The notes under the pieces are model-generated. The model saw only the letters and a list, made by a program, of their open reading frames with translations, did not search any database and was not told the origin of the DNA. A program made the position numbers and the translations under genes. Of a DNA stretch of 64,000 nucleotides, positions 17,466 to 25,210 are shown piece by piece (positions within the stretch are counted from its first letter, which is position 1; the number at the start of each line of letters is the position of its first letter). Source of the stretch: Microbacterium psychrotolerans (GTDB lineage Bacteria; Actinomycetota; Actinomycetes; Actinomycetales; Microbacteriaceae); NCBI RefSeq assembly GCF_031085295.1, contig NZ_JAVFWO010000003.1:310001-374000 (forward strand), in the 5' to 3' direction.

Positions 17466-18335
17466 ATGGCAGTGACGAAAAGGACCCTCGAGCAACTGCG
17501 GGAATGGCTCATCGCGCAGGGCGAGATCGCCCACAGGGATGAGGCCCTGCGCTCCGGATTCGGGATCGCGCTCATCCGCACCTTCGTGCGGGAAGGCCAT
17601 GCCGAGCTCGTTCGTCGCGTGTGGCTCGCCCTCCCTGACGGCCCGCGAGACCTCCGCACCGCGGCGCTTGCCGGCGGTCGGATCAGCTGCACCTCGCTCG
17701 CACGACGTCGGGGGTGGTGGATGCCAGAGGTCGTCGGCACCCAGCTGCACCTCCATCTCCGGCCGGGGTCTGCGCCCACGGGACTCGACAATGCCTGGAA
17801 CGGCGTGACGCATTGGACGAAACCCCTCGTGCCGGCCGGGCGCTCACTCATCGGAACGGTCGAGGACGCATTGCTCCATATCGCGGCGTGCCTCGACCGC
17901 GACACCGCGCTCGTGCTCTGGGAATCGGCGGCCCGCACAGAGCGCATCGCTCCGGAGACCCTCCGCGCGATCCGCTGGACGTCGCGTGTCGCACGCGAGC
18001 TCGCTCACGCGGTCACCGGCCTGTCCGACTCCGGTCTCGAGACGCTCATGGTGACGCCCCTGCGACGGTGGGGTCTGCGGGTGCGGCAGCAGGTCAACAT
18101 CGCCGGGCACCTCGTCGACGTGCTCGTCGGAGACCGCCTCGTCGTCCAGATCGACGGGTACGAATTCCACTCCTCGAGCGCGCAGCGCGCGAAGGACATC
18201 GCCCACGACGCCGAGCTGCGGCTGCGCGGCTATACGGTGCTGCGTTTCAGCTACGCGCAGATCGTGCACGAATGGCCCTTCGTGGAGCGCACCGTTCGGA
18301 GGGCCGTGGGCGCTGGACTTCACTGCGCGGGTTGA
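17466..18335 (+). CDS. DUF559 (Vsr-like PD-(D/E)XK) nuclease-domain protein
   Basis: 289 residues. The N-terminal part (LEQLREWLIAQGEIAHRDEA) resembles the winged-helix segment found in AbiEi-type and related proteins. The C-terminal third is a DUF559 nuclease fold: SGLETLM gives the first acidic residue, GHLVDVLVGDRLVVQIDG supplies the D and QxDG elements, followed by RLRGYTVLRFSYAQI. All expected active-site positions seem present. Related proteins are abundant in Actinobacteria and of unknown function. No clear ribosome-binding site precedes ATG 17466. The gene is bracketed by three copies of a structured repeat, which suggests a linked or mobile unit. Confidence 0.8.
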   Translation: MAVTKRTLEQLREWLIAQGEIAHRDEALRSGFGIALIRTFVREGHAELVRRVWLALPDGPRDLRTAALAGGRISCTSLARRRGWWMPEVVGTQLHLHLRPGSAPTGLDNAWNGVTHWTKPLVPAGRSLIGTVEDALLHIAACLDRDTALVLWESAARTERIAPETLRAIRWTSRVARELAHAVTGLSDSGLETLMVTPLRRWGLRVRQQVNIAGHLVDVLVGDRLVVQIDGYEFHSSSAQRAKDIAHDAELRLRGYTVLRFSYAQIVHEWPFVERTVRRAVGAGLHCAG

Positions 18336-18359
18336 CGGGCAGGTCTCGGCTCACAGGAT

Positions 18360-18425
18360 TCGCAGCATCGCGTCGATCTCGCAGCATCCGCCCCCGGATC
18401 CTGCGAGGTTGGCGCGATTCTGCGA
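18360..18425. repeat. Four-box TCGCAG/CTGCGA repeat, copy B
   Basis: Boxes: TCGCAG at 18360 and 18379, CTGCGA at 18401 and 18420. It starts 25 bases past the DUF559 stop. About 75 bases around it are a near-identical direct repeat of copy C. Confidence 0.88.
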
Positions 18426-18501
18426 CGTTCGTGGGCGGGCCGGCTCGCGCCGGACACGCGCACGGCATGGAGAAGAGCCCGGCGACTCGGGTTCACAGGA
18501 T

Positions 18502-18566
18502 TCGCAGCATCGCGTCGATTTCGCAGCATCCGCCCCCGATCCTGCGAAGCTCGCGCGATTCTGCGA
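18502..18566. repeat. Four-box TCGCAG/CTGCGA repeat, copy C
   Basis: Boxes: TCGCAG at 18502 and 18521, CTGCGA at 18542 and 18561. It differs from copy B at only a few positions, including one deletion in the central C-run. The 299-base gap 18336-18634 consists mainly of copies B and C and shows no gene. Confidence 0.88.
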
Positions 18567-18634
18567 GCGTGACACACCGGCTGCCGTCGCCGACCAGCAG
18601 GCTGCCCGTCGCCGGGACACCCCGCGGCGCAGGG

Positions 18635-19741
18635 TCAGCGGATCCAGAACGCCTCGGCGGCTCGGGCGGTGTCGTCGGTCGCGAGGTCGGCGAGCACCGA
18701 GCCGACCGCCGGGGTGAACTTGAACCCGTGGCCGGAGAAGCCGGCTCCGACGACGATGCGGCCGCGGCGATCGAGCACGAAGTCCTCGGAATCCGTCGAC
18801 GTGTACGTGCAGCTGATCGGCTCGGCCGAATCCGGCTCGAGCCCGGGGAACCACTCGGCGACGTAGTCGTGCAGCGCCGCTGCGAGCTCGGGCACCGGTC
18901 GGAAGGTCCGGTGGTCGGGGTCGACGACCGGTCCGACGTGGTGGAAGCCCACCTTCACGCCCTCGCCCGGCGTCGGCATGCCGTACGTCGGACCCGGGTA
19001 GGTCCCGCGAGCCACGAGATGGTTGAACGACGGCCACCGGGCGTCGGGTGAGACCGGGGAGAAGTGCGCCGGGCTCTCTTCGGTCACCGTCAGCCGGGGG
19101 AGCGGGAACGACGGGGGCAGGATGCCGGGGGTCCAGGCGCCCGACGTGACCACCGCCGTGTCGGCCACGACGTCGTAGCGGCGCTCGCCGTCGTCGATCG
19201 TGAGCGAGACGCCGTCGCCGCGCTCTTCGAGGGCGACGACGCGCTGGCCGTAACGGACGTCGGCGCCGTGGCGTCGCGCGCCGACCTCGAGGGCATCGAG
19301 GGCCGCCGCGGCCCGCACCACGCCCGCGTCCGGGGTGAACAGCACGTCGCCGCCGAACCGCATCCCGCTCCAGCGGCGCGCGGCCTCCACCGCCCCGAGC
19401 ACCTCGGCGCGCTCGCCGCGTGCGACCAATGCGTCGTGCACCTGCGCGACCACCGCATCGTCGCCGTGGGTGAGCAGCCCGTGCAGCCGCAGCAGCGGCT
19501 CTCCGGTCGTGCGCGAGAGCTCGTCCCACTCGGCGCGTGCGAGGGCCAGGAGGTCCAGGTAGTGCGCAGCGGTGTAGGCGTTGTTGAAGTTGCGGGTCGC
19601 GCCGTGCGACGCCCCGTGCGAGTGGCCGCGCGCGAACCGCTCGAGGGCGAGCACCCGGTGACCGCGTCGGGCGAGCTGCCAGGTCGTCGCGAGCCCCATG
19701 GCGCCCGCGCCGACGACGACATACGGAACGTGCTCGGTCAC
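18635..19741 (-). CDS. Monomeric sarcosine oxidase / N-methyltryptophan oxidase family flavoprotein
   Basis: 368 residues, typical for the MSOX/MTOX family. The N-terminal dinucleotide-binding motif is VVVGAGAMGLATTWQLARRG, the flavin contact segment is HGASHGATRNFN, and the covalent-flavin cysteine lies in CTYTSTDSEDFVLD. GFSGHGFKFTP near the end is also characteristic. The enzyme would demethylate an N-methyl amino acid to give formaldehyde and hydrogen peroxide; the substrate cannot be read from sequence. The start is GTG at 19741 with GGAGG eight bases upstream. No heterotetrameric sarcosine-oxidase partners or folate genes are nearby. Confidence 0.9.
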   Translation of the reverse strand: MTEHVPYVVVGAGAMGLATTWQLARRGHRVLALERFARGHSHGASHGATRNFNNAYTAAHYLDLLALARAEWDELSRTTGEPLLRLHGLLTHGDDAVVAQVHDALVARGERAEVLGAVEAARRWSGMRFGGDVLFTPDAGVVRAAAALDALEVGARRHGADVRYGQRVVALEERGDGVSLTIDDGERRYDVVADTAVVTSGAWTPGILPPSFPLPRLTVTEESPAHFSPVSPDARWPSFNHLVARGTYPGPTYGMPTPGEGVKVGFHHVGPVVDPDHRTFRPVPELAAALHDYVAEWFPGLEPDSAEPISCTYTSTDSEDFVLDRRGRIVVGAGFSGHGFKFTPAVGSVLADLATDDTARAAEAFWIR

Positions 19742-19919
19742 GGGCGGTCCTCCACGGGTCTCGGGCCCGGCCGGCGGCCCCACGCGGAGCGGGTCGCAGG
19801 CGCGGGCAGCGGCATCCGTCCTCCATCCTCGCGCAGCGCACGGGGAGGCCCGGCAGGGAGTCGGAGTATGACGTCCGGCGATCCCCGCATGGGCGGCCGT
19901 GTGTCGCTACCCTGGCGCC

Positions 19920-20543
19920 ATGATCAGGCAGCGCCAGCATCCTGCGGCGACACAGCGCACCACGCGCCTCGAGGCGTTCACCGACGGCGTGTTCGCGATC
20001 GCGGCGACACTTCTGGTGCTCGACCTGACGACGCACACGTTCGGCAAGGTGGACTCCGACGCGAGCATGTGGGCGGCGTTCGGCGGCATGTACGAGCTGT
20101 TCATCAACTTCGTGCTCAGCTTCGTGCTGCTGTGCATCCTGTGGATGGTGCATGTGCAGCAGTTCGAGCACATCGCCCGGGTGGACGCGATGATGATGTG
20201 GCTCAACAACGCGCGGCTGCTGTTCATCGTGCTGGTGCCGTTCGCCACCGGCCTGATGACGGAGTACCAGGAGTACTACGCGGGCCGGCTCGCGATGCCG
20301 GTGACGTTCTTCCTCGCCATCCTGTTCAGCTGGGTGCAGTGGCAGTGGGCGGTCCGCCATCGCGAGACCATGCTGCCCGACATGAGTGCCGCGGATGCCG
20401 CCGCGTATGGTCGCGGCTCACTCAGCGCCCTGCTGATCAGCGGCGTCGTGGTCATCCTGTCGCCGTGGATCGGGTCGATCGCGTTCGTGCTGTTCCTGTT
20501 CGACGGCGTCTTCACGCGCGCGCTGCGCGGCAAGGGCGCCTGA
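19920..20543 (+). CDS. TMEM175 / DUF1211-family membrane protein
   Basis: 207 residues with about six hydrophobic helices. The signature RLEAFTDGVFAIAATLLVLDL at residues 15-35 matches the RxxxFSDGVFAIAxTLL motif of the TMEM175 family, whose bacterial members include potassium-permeable tetrameric channels. Ion selectivity here is inferred. ATG at 19920 is preceded by TACCCT plus six bases, so the message is probably leaderless. It is convergent with the MFS gene; a long inverted repeat lies between them. Confidence 0.88.
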   Translation: MIRQRQHPAATQRTTRLEAFTDGVFAIAATLLVLDLTTHTFGKVDSDASMWAAFGGMYELFINFVLSFVLLCILWMVHVQQFEHIARVDAMMMWLNNARLLFIVLVPFATGLMTEYQEYYAGRLAMPVTFFLAILFSWVQWQWAVRHRETMLPDMSAADAAAYGRGSLSALLISGVVVILSPWIGSIAFVLFLFDGVFTRALRGKGA

Positions 20544-20586
20544 GCGGGCGGATGCCGTCGGCCGGGGTGCCCCGCCGGAGACGAGA

Positions 20587-20654
20587 TCGTGTGCTCTCGC
20601 CGAGTGCACATGTCTGCGACGCGCGGAGCATGTGGTTTCGGCGAGAGCACACGA
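20587..20654. repeat. Perfect 17-bp inverted repeat with nested palindrome
   Basis: TCGTGTGCTCTCGCCGA (20587-20603) and its exact complement (20638-20654) surround 34 bases that contain a second pair, CACATG/CATGTG. It lies between convergent genes and could terminate both transcripts, but it is longer and has a larger loop than normal terminators. Confidence 0.85.
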
Positions 20655-20673
20655 CGTGGACGGGCACGTGGCT

Positions 20674-22149
20674 TCAGCGAGCGACGGCCGGCTCGAGCAC
20701 GTCCGCGTCGGTCTCGGCGGCGCCATCGTCCGCGGTGCCGGCGGTGACGGCATCCGTCGCCCTGCCGGACGGGAGCCACAGCGCCACGACGGTCGCGGCG
20801 AACAGCACTGCCGCGCCCGTGAACACCGCCGGACGCGCCGCGTCGACGTAGAGATCGGGCATGAGCTCGCCGCCGGCGCTCACGAAGATGGCGGTCATGA
20901 CGGCGGTGCCGAGTGCGACGCCCAGTTCGCGGACGGTGGAGTTCACGCCGGACGCCTTCGCGTGGTCGACGAGCCCGAGCGTGGCGAGCAGGGCGGTCGC
21001 CGACGGGGCGAACACGAGCGCCATGCCGACGCCTGCCATCACGAACGGGACGATGAGCGCCGGGTAGTCGAGGTCGGTCGACATGATCGCTGCGATCCAG
21101 GTGAGTGCGACGCCCTGAAGGGCGAGGCCGAGCACCAGCAGCACCCGGGTGCCGACGCGGGGGGCGAGGATGCCGGCGATCGGCGCCACGATCATCGGCG
21201 CGAGCGTCCACGGCGTGGTCTGCACCGCGGCCTCGAGCGGGGTGGAGCCCTGCACGAGCTGCAGGTACTGGATGAGGATGAACACCGAGCCGAAGGTGCC
21301 GAAGCTGAACGCGAAGCCGACGATGTTCGTGATCGAGAATGAGCGGTCGCGGAACAGCCGCAGCGGCATCAGCGGCGCCTTGGCCCGCATCTGCCACACC
21401 AGGAACGCGGCGATCAGGAGTGCGCCGGCGACGATCTCGACGATGACGCCGGGCGAGTCCCAGCCGTCGTCGTTTCCGCGCACGATCGCGTGGACGAGCG
21501 CCAGCACGCCCGCCGCTGCGAGCAGGGCTCCGGGAACGTCGATGCGGGCGCGCGCGCCGAAGTCGTTGTTGAGCACGACCAGTGCGAGCGGAATCGCGAT
21601 GAGGGCGACGGGCACATTGATCCAGAAGATCGCCTGCCAGTTCCAGCCCTCCATGATCGCGCCTCCGACAAGGGGACCGACGGCCACGCCGAGGCCTGAG
21701 ACGCCGCCCCAGATCCCGATGGCGAGCGGCCGTCGGGATGGCGGGACAGCACCGCTCAGGAGCGCCAGCGACAGCGGCATCACGCCCGCCGCCCCGAGGC
21801 CCTGCACGGCGCGGGCGGCGATGAGCTGGCCGGGGTCGGTGCTGAGCGCGGCCAGCACCGAGCCTGCGCCGAAGACGGCGATGCCGATGGCGAACAGCGT
21901 GCGGCGGCCGAAGCGGTCGCCGAGTGCCGAGGCGATGAGGATCGCACCGGCGAACGCGAGCGTGTACGCGTTCACGAACCACTGCAGCTCTTCGACGCTC
22001 GCCCCCATCTCGCTGTGCAGGACGGGCAGGGCGTTGGTCATGACGAGGTTGTCGAGCGTGGCCATGAACATCGGAAGGGATGCCGCGGCCACCACGAGCG
22101 CGAACGGGCGAGGTCGCCGCGTGCGCGGGGCGAGGGAGGTGTCGGTCAT
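20674..22149 (-). CDS. DHA2-family MFS drug-type exporter (14 TM)
   Basis: 491 residues. The family is shown by LDNLVMTNALPVLHSEM in helix 1, the motif A loop GDRFGRRTLF, motif C (GLGVAVGPLVGG) and WRAIFWIN-like WQAIFWINVPVALI, with a 14-helix pattern as in EmrB/QacA proteins. Proton-driven export of hydrophobic compounds is expected. ATG at 22149 (MTDTSLAP) follows GGAG. It is divergently transcribed from a tetR gene across two operator palindromes, so exported compounds likely relieve TetR repression. Confidence 0.92.
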   Translation of the reverse strand: MTDTSLAPRTRRPRPFALVVAAASLPMFMATLDNLVMTNALPVLHSEMGASVEELQWFVNAYTLAFAGAILIASALGDRFGRRTLFAIGIAVFGAGSVLAALSTDPGQLIAARAVQGLGAAGVMPLSLALLSGAVPPSRRPLAIGIWGGVSGLGVAVGPLVGGAIMEGWNWQAIFWINVPVALIAIPLALVVLNNDFGARARIDVPGALLAAAGVLALVHAIVRGNDDGWDSPGVIVEIVAGALLIAAFLVWQMRAKAPLMPLRLFRDRSFSITNIVGFAFSFGTFGSVFILIQYLQLVQGSTPLEAAVQTTPWTLAPMIVAPIAGILAPRVGTRVLLVLGLALQGVALTWIAAIMSTDLDYPALIVPFVMAGVGMALVFAPSATALLATLGLVDHAKASGVNSTVRELGVALGTAVMTAIFVSAGGELMPDLYVDAARPAVFTGAAVLFAATVVALWLPSGRATDAVTAGTADDGAAETDADVLEPAVAR

Positions 22150-22163
22150 GAGAAGCTCCGGTT

Positions 22164-22179
22164 GTAATCGAATGATTAC
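22164..22179. promoter_or_regulatory. TetR operator 1
   Basis: GTAATCGAATGATTAC: six-base arms around four bases. It lies just downstream of the MFS -10 box. Its centre is 25 bp from operator 2. Confidence 0.85.
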
Positions 22180-22182
22180 CAC

Positions 22183-22212
22183 AATGTAGTAATCGACTGA
22201 TTACAAAGTCAA
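22183..22212 (-). promoter_or_regulatory. Promoter of the MFS exporter
   Basis: On the minus strand TTGACT (22212-22207) and TACATT (22188-22183) are 18 bases apart; operator 2 occupies most of the spacer. This predicts direct repression. Confidence 0.7.
22189..22204. promoter_or_regulatory. TetR operator 2
   Basis: GTAATCGACTGATTAC, same arms as operator 1 with a different centre. It lies inside the MFS promoter spacer and touches the tetR -35 region, so one site can control both genes. Confidence 0.85.
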
Positions 22213-22230
22213 GTCATTCGCTGATAACCT
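22201..22230 (+). promoter_or_regulatory. Leaderless tetR promoter
   Basis: TTACAA (22201-22206), 18 bases, TAACCT (22225-22230), then six bases to the ATG. The -35 box overlaps operator 2. Confidence 0.55.
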
Positions 22231-22236
22231 CGTGGC

Positions 22237-22893
22237 ATGACTTCTGTGCAGCGGGACGGCAGCGGCGCCACCGCCCTCGACGAACCGGCCGAGACCGGCA
22301 AGCGCCTGTCGTCCGACGAGCGGCGCCGGCAGATCCTGGTGGCCGCGCTCGCCGTCTTCGGCACCCGCGGATACGAGGGCGCGACGACCGATGAGGTCGC
22401 CCGCGCCGCCGGCGTCAGCCAGCCGTACGTCGTCCGGCTGTTCGGCTCCAAGGAGAACCTCTTCCTCGCGACGATCGAGGACGCCCTGACGCGGCTGCTC
22501 GCGGCGTTCCGGGCCGCGCTCGCCGCGGAAGAGGACGACGGCCTCACGGCCGCCAAGCGCATCGGCCAGGCCTACGTCGACCTCATCGAGGTGCGGGGTC
22601 TGCACCAGACCCTCGCGCACGCGTACCTCCTGGGCAGCAACCCGGTGATCGGCGCAGCCGCGCGCCGCGGGTTCGCGGCGGTGTGGCGGTTCTTCCGCGA
22701 GGAGATGGGGATCGACGCCGACGAGGCCCGCGCCTTCATGGCCGAGGGCATGCTGATCAGCACGATGATCGGGCTGCGCATCGTCGACGACTACGGATCG
22801 GACCCGCAGATCACCGAGCTCTTCCGCTCCTGCTTCCCCAGCGAGCTTCCGCACGTGCTCGATGTCCTCCCCCGGGGCGACGAACGCTGGTGA
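22237..22893 (+). CDS. TetR-family repressor of the divergent MFS exporter
   Basis: 218 residues. The N-terminal TetR DNA-binding domain spans about residues 27-73 (RRRQILVAALAVFGTRGYEGATTDEVARAAGVSQPYVVRLFGSKE, with QPYVVRLFGSK as recognition helix). The rest is helical and should bind an inducer. Control of the exporter follows from the two palindromes in the shared 87-base gap. The ATG has no ribosome-binding site and is six bases after TAACCT, the leaderless pattern. Confidence 0.93.
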   Translation: MTSVQRDGSGATALDEPAETGKRLSSDERRRQILVAALAVFGTRGYEGATTDEVARAAGVSQPYVVRLFGSKENLFLATIEDALTRLLAAFRAALAAEEDDGLTAAKRIGQAYVDLIEVRGLHQTLAHAYLLGSNPVIGAAARRGFAAVWRFFREEMGIDADEARAFMAEGMLISTMIGLRIVDDYGSDPQITELFRSCFPSELPHVLDVLPRGDERW

Positions 22894-22952
22894 CAGCGGG
22901 GGACGGATGCCGCATCTGGCCGCCGTCAGAGCCGCGGCGTATCGTCGGGGGC

Positions 22953-23237
22953 ATGTGCCGGAACATCCACACGCTCCACAACTTCGAGCCCGCGGCGAGC
23001 TCCGACGAGGTGCACGCGGCCGCCCTCCAGTACGTGCGCAAGATCGCGGGCACCACGAAGCCCTCGAAGGCGAACCAGGAGGCGTTCGACCGCGCCGTCC
23101 ACGAGATCGCCCACATCACGCAGCACCTGCTCGACGACCTCGTCGCGACGGCGCCGCCCAAGAACCGCGAGGTCGAGGCGGCGAAGGCGCGGGAGCGGGC
23201 GATCAGGTCGGGCCGGTACGCCGCCCCGGCCGCCTGA
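22953..23237 (+). CDS. DUF2277 family protein
   Basis: 94 residues starting MCRNIHTLHNFEP, which matches the strongly conserved N-terminus of DUF2277 proteins. ALQYVRKIAGTTKPSKANQEAF and the final RERAIRSGRY are also typical. No function is known for the family. TATCGT sits seven bases before ATG 22953, so a leaderless message is likely. An in-frame longer frame from 22683 lies inside tetR and was rejected. Confidence 0.88.
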   Translation: MCRNIHTLHNFEPAASSDEVHAAALQYVRKIAGTTKPSKANQEAFDRAVHEIAHITQHLLDDLVATAPPKNREVEAAKARERAIRSGRYAAPAA

Positions 23238-23331
23238 GCGCGTCACCCGTCTTCCCTGCGCCTGGGTTGAGATAGGCTGGTCGGCTCCCTGATCGGCGAC
23301 GGATGCCGCACCGGAGCAGACAGGGAACACC

Positions 23332-25020
23332 GTGGGCTATATCGACATCGCCGCCGTCTCGTATGCGCTGCCGGACGGCCGGCCGCTCCTCGACGAGGTC
23401 TCGTTCCGCGTCGGCGAGGGCTCGACGACCGCGCTGATCGGGCAGAACGGGGCCGGCAAGACCACCCTGCTGCGGATCATCCGCGACGAGATCTCGGCGC
23501 ACGGCGGAGTCGTGCAGATCGACGGCGGACTCGGGGTCATGGACCAGTTCGTGGGCCACGGCGGGCCGGGACAGACCGTCCACGATCTGCTGATCGCCGT
23601 CGCACCCGATCGCGTGCGCCGCGCCGCGCGCGAGCTGGAGGACGCCGAGGCGGCCATCATCGAGCGCGACGACCTCGACACGCAGATGCGGTACGCCGGG
23701 GCGCTCGCCGACTACGCCGAGGCGGGCGGCTACGAGTACGAGACCGTCTGGGACACCTGCACCACGGCGGCGCTCGGCATCCCGTTCTCGCGTGCCCGGT
23801 TCCGCGAGCTGACGACGCTGTCGGGTGGGGAGCAGAAGCGGCTCGCGCTCGAGGCGCTGCTGCGCGGACCCGACCAGGTGCTGCTGCTGGACGAGCCCGA
23901 CAACTACCTCGACGTGCCGGGCAAGCGGTGGCTGGAGGAGCGCCTGCGCGAGACGCAGAAGACCGTGCTGCTCGTGTCGCACGACCGCGAGCTGCTGGCG
24001 CGCGCCGCCGACCGCATCGTGACGCTCGAGGTCGGCGGCGCAGGCAGCACCGCGTGGGTGCACGGCGGCGGGTTCGGCACCTATCACCGTGCTCGTGACG
24101 ACCGCATGGCGCGACTCGACGAGCTGCGCCGGCGCTGGGACGAGCAGCATGTCAAGCTCAAAGAGCTCGTTGCGACGCTCAAGGTGAAGGCCACCGCGAA
24201 CGACACGTTCACGTCGCGCTATCGCGCGGCCCAGACGCGCCTGCGCAAGTTCGAGGAGGCGGGCCCGCCGCAGGAGCGGCCGAGGGAGCAGGACCTCGAC
24301 GTGCGCCTGCGCGGCGCGCGCACCGGGCGGCGCGCGGTCGTCGCCGAGCAGCTCGAGCTCACCGGCCTGATGCGGCCCTTCGACGTCGAGGTGTGGTTCG
24401 GCGACCGGGTGGCGGTGCTCGGCTCCAACGGCTCCGGCAAGTCGCACTTCCTGCGGCTGCTCGCGCGCGGCGGCACCGATCCGGACGGTCGGCTGGGGCA
24501 CCTGACGACGACGGGTGCGGGGCTCGATCCGGTCGCGCACACCGGGCGGGCGATCCTCGGCGCGCGTGTGGTGCCCGGCTGGTTCGCGCAGACCCACCGC
24601 CATCCCGAGTTCGACGGCAAGACGCTGCTCGACATCCTGCACCGCGGCGAGGACGCACGCTCCGGCTTGCCGCGCGAGGCGGCGAGCAGCGCGCTCGATC
24701 GCTACGGCCTCGTCGGCCAGGCCGAGCAGACGTTCGACAGCCTGTCGGGCGGCCAGCAGGCGCGGTTCCAGATCCTGCTGCTCGAGCTCTCGGGCGCGAC
24801 CCTGCTGCTCCTGGACGAGCCGACCGACAACCTCGACCTCGTCTCTGCGGAGGCGCTGCAGGACGCGCTCGCCCGCTTCGAGGGGACCGTGCTCGCCGTC
24901 ACCCACGACCGGTGGCTCGCGAAGTCCTTCGACCGCTTCCTGGTGTTCGGCTCCGACGGCCGGGTGTTCGAGTCCGGCGAGCCGGTCTGGGACGAGACCC
25001 GCGTCGCGCGGGCGCGCTAG
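23332..25020 (+). CDS. ABC-F family ATPase (ribosome-associated type)
   Basis: 562 residues with two ATPase domains and no membrane segment. Domain 1 has GQNGAGKTT, LSGGEQKR and VLLLDEPDNYLD; domain 2 has GSNGSGKSH, LSGGQQAR and LLLLDEPTDNLD. The charged linker between them (about residues 250-320, including LDELRRRWDEQHVKLKEL) corresponds to the P-site tRNA interaction motif region. ABC-F proteins act on the ribosome, in translation control or antibiotic protection; the sequence alone does not say which. GTG at 23332 follows AGGGA. It stands alone with a terminator after it. Confidence 0.92.
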   Translation: MGYIDIAAVSYALPDGRPLLDEVSFRVGEGSTTALIGQNGAGKTTLLRIIRDEISAHGGVVQIDGGLGVMDQFVGHGGPGQTVHDLLIAVAPDRVRRAARELEDAEAAIIERDDLDTQMRYAGALADYAEAGGYEYETVWDTCTTAALGIPFSRARFRELTTLSGGEQKRLALEALLRGPDQVLLLDEPDNYLDVPGKRWLEERLRETQKTVLLVSHDRELLARAADRIVTLEVGGAGSTAWVHGGGFGTYHRARDDRMARLDELRRRWDEQHVKLKELVATLKVKATANDTFTSRYRAAQTRLRKFEEAGPPQERPREQDLDVRLRGARTGRRAVVAEQLELTGLMRPFDVEVWFGDRVAVLGSNGSGKSHFLRLLARGGTDPDGRLGHLTTTGAGLDPVAHTGRAILGARVVPGWFAQTHRHPEFDGKTLLDILHRGEDARSGLPREAASSALDRYGLVGQAEQTFDSLSGGQQARFQILLLELSGATLLLLDEPTDNLDLVSAEALQDALARFEGTVLAVTHDRWLAKSFDRFLVFGSDGRVFESGEPVWDETRVARAR

Positions 25021-25025
25021 GGGTG

Positions 25026-25053
25026 GCGGATGCCGCCGGCCCGCGGCATCCGT
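25026..25053 (+). terminator. Terminator of the ABC-F gene
   Basis: GCGGATGCCGC pairs with GCGGCATCCGT around a six-base loop, five bases after the stop. Another stem made of the GGATGCC word. Confidence 0.75.
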
Positions 25054-25075
25054 CCCCACCCCGTCTCTCCCTCTG

Positions 25076-25136
25076 CCGCGTTCGGGGCGCATCGGGCCCG
25101 GTTGGGGCGCATCGCATGCGCCCCAGACGAACGCGG
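25076..25136. repeat. Nested inverted repeat before guaB3
   Basis: CCGCGTTCG (25076-25084) pairs with CGAACGCGG (25128-25136). Inside, GGGGCGCAT occurs at 25084 and 25104 and its complement ATGCGCCCC at 25116. The element can form two alternative inner hairpins. It is 75 bases upstream of the guaB3 start, outside the predicted promoter core. Confidence 0.85.
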
Positions 25137-25210
25137 TACGCCAAAACCCCGGAAACCGTACGCATCTGGTGGGATCCGGCCGCGCGAAGCCCGCCGGGTA
25201 GGCTGGTCGG

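Noticed and set aside
17295..18566. TCGCAG repeats as a CRISPR array
   Set aside because: Repeat spacing is internal to each copy, copies are separated by a gene, and no regular unique spacers exist.
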